A stretch of 64,000 nucleotides of DNA from Paenibacillus chondroitinus NBRC 15376 (GTDB taxonomy: Bacteria; Bacillota; Bacilli; Paenibacillales; NBRC-103111), in NCBI RefSeq assembly GCF_004000765.1, contig NZ_BILW01000006.1:62001-126000 (forward strand). Reading direction: 5' to 3'. The notes beneath the pieces were generated by a model, which was given only the letters and a program-made list of their open reading frames with translations, was not told where the DNA came from and ran no database searches. Positions 63,284-64,000 of the stretch are shown here, piece after piece; positions within the stretch are counted from its first letter, which is position 1, and each line of letters opens with the position of its first letter. The position numbers and the translations under genes were made by a program.

Positions 63284-64000
63284 ATGATTCAGAATCCGGC
63301 TGAGAAAATAGGCAATACGATTATTATACTTCTGCTGGGCATTTTTTGTTTGTTTTGTGTGGTGCCCATGATCCATATTTTTGCATTATCGCTCAGCGGT
63401 AATCGGGCAATCATGTCCGGCGAAGTGACTTTATGGCCGATAGATTTAAATTTCGAACCCTATAAGAACGTATTTGGTGACATGAGCATGATTCGCTCCC
63501 TGTTGTTTACGATCTGGCTTGTTGTCGGTTACACAATTGTAAGCTTGATCGCTACGATTCTGGCTGCATATCCGCTTAGCCGGCGGAATTTTAAGGGGAA
63601 GAACATCCTTTTCGCTCTGATCATCATAACCATGTTCTTTAATCCTGGGATTATTCCAAACTATTTGTTGATTAAAGAGCTTCATATGTTGAATAGCGTT
63701 TGGTCGCTAGTTTTGCCGCTTCTCATCAACGCTTTCCTGTTGATTATCTTGAAAACATCTTTTACGCAGCTTCCAGCTGAACTGGAAGATTCCGCCTGGA
63801 TGGACGGGTGTGGTCATTTCCGTTATTTAATGCGAATCGTGCTCCCGTTGTCATTGCCGATATTGGCGACTTTGGCGCTCTATTCCGCTGTCGATCGTTG
63901 GAACATGTTTCAGGATGCACTGTTCTTTATTAACGACTCAAATCTATACCCGATTCAACAAAAGCTTTATGAGATCGTAATCAACAGTCAAGTGAATGAC
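63284..64000 (+). CDS. Sugar ABC transporter permease, YtcP/LplC type (3' truncated by window edge)
   Basis: Open frame from ATG 63284 to the last base (239 codons). Starts MIQNPAEKIGNTIIILLLGI; the EAA loop EDSAWMDGCGHFRYLM followed by LPLSLPI lies near residue 170. GGGGG stands 9-10 bases before the ATG. Twelve bases behind the LplB-type gene. The binding protein is expected beyond the window. Same order as at 1-3249. Confidence 0.92.
   Translation, partial: MIQNPAEKIGNTIIILLLGIFCLFCVVPMIHIFALSLSGNRAIMSGEVTLWPIDLNFEPYKNVFGDMSMIRSLLFTIWLVVGYTIVSLIATILAAYPLSRRNFKGKNILFALIIITMFFNPGIIPNYLLIKELHMLNSVWSLVLPLLINAFLLIILKTSFTQLPAELEDSAWMDGCGHFRYLMRIVLPLSLPILATLALYSAVDRWNMFQDALFFINDSNLYPIQQKLYEIVINSQVND

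Noticed and set aside
1-64000. CRISPR array, tRNA or rRNA genes
   Set aside because: No regularly spaced repeats, no cloverleaf-like sequences with CCA-type ends and no rRNA segments were seen.

Overview
The window looks like a chromosome segment of an endospore-forming Paenibacillus or a close relative. The evidence is a full-length sporulation sigma factor K with a pro-sequence, Shine-Dalgarno sites of the strong AGGAGG type, many AraC-type regulators, several LplA/LplB/YtcP-type sugar ABC transporter parts with YesM/YesN two-component partners, c-di-AMP (ydaO-type) riboswitches ahead of 3D-domain wall enzymes, and very large secreted modular glycosidases. No tRNA, rRNA, CRISPR array or prophage block was seen.

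Layout. 0-10.9 kb: a glycan-uptake block with two ABC permeases, a binding lipoprotein, a membrane AraC regulator that is split in two frames, a GH78 rhamnosidase-type enzyme, a cupin-AraC regulator, a phytanoyl-CoA dioxygenase-family protein and a GH130 enzyme. 11-13 kb: sigK followed by an orphan ABC ATPase. 13.5-22 kb: stress and detoxification genes (alpha/beta hydrolase, isochorismatase-type hydrolase, XapX, His-tailed amidohydrolase, CDGSH protein, Dps, catalase, MFS, cytochrome c, small oxidase-like membrane protein). 22-36 kb: two paralogous modules, each a ring-cleaving dioxygenase plus a LysR regulator, on either side of a binding lipoprotein/YesM/YesN operon, then YjdI- and GNAT-type small proteins, GAPDH, LtrA and another GNAT. 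36-46 kb: a patchwork of a permease, repeats, an integrase fragment and other remnants, DUF5995 and DoxX proteins, and two riboswitch-controlled 3D-domain genes. 46-51 kb: a 5'-truncated second copy of sigK and a wrecked copy of its ABC neighbour, a heme-biosynthesis oxidase, an MFS/HxlR divergent pair, and a third scrap of the sigK-operon end. 51-64 kb: a xylan-type locus of a GH10 xylanase and a giant GH30-type enzyme, both ending in cohesin-like, FIVAR and dockerin modules, then an AraC regulator and two sugar ABC permeases, with CcpA (cre)-like sites ahead of the operons.

How the parts work together. A shared 15-bp dyad, CTAT-N7-ATAG, occurs once ahead of xapX, once ahead of dps and twice ahead of each dioxygenase. 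It fits a LysR-type (T-N11-A) operator and suggests that the detoxification genes form one regulon under the two nearby LysR regulators. The xylan locus looks like a self-contained module for secreted depolymerisation, oligosaccharide uptake and catabolite control. The 34.6 kb between the two sigK copies is bounded by roughly 0.5-kb direct repeats and could be lost by homologous recombination while leaving an intact sigK.

The strongest candidates for something new are the LysR operator regulon with its duplicated modules, the cohesin-plus-dockerin xylanases in one polypeptide, and the almost purely synonymous divergence between the two sigK copies. All calls come from reading the sequence; no database search was run, and starts were chosen from visible ribosome-binding sites.
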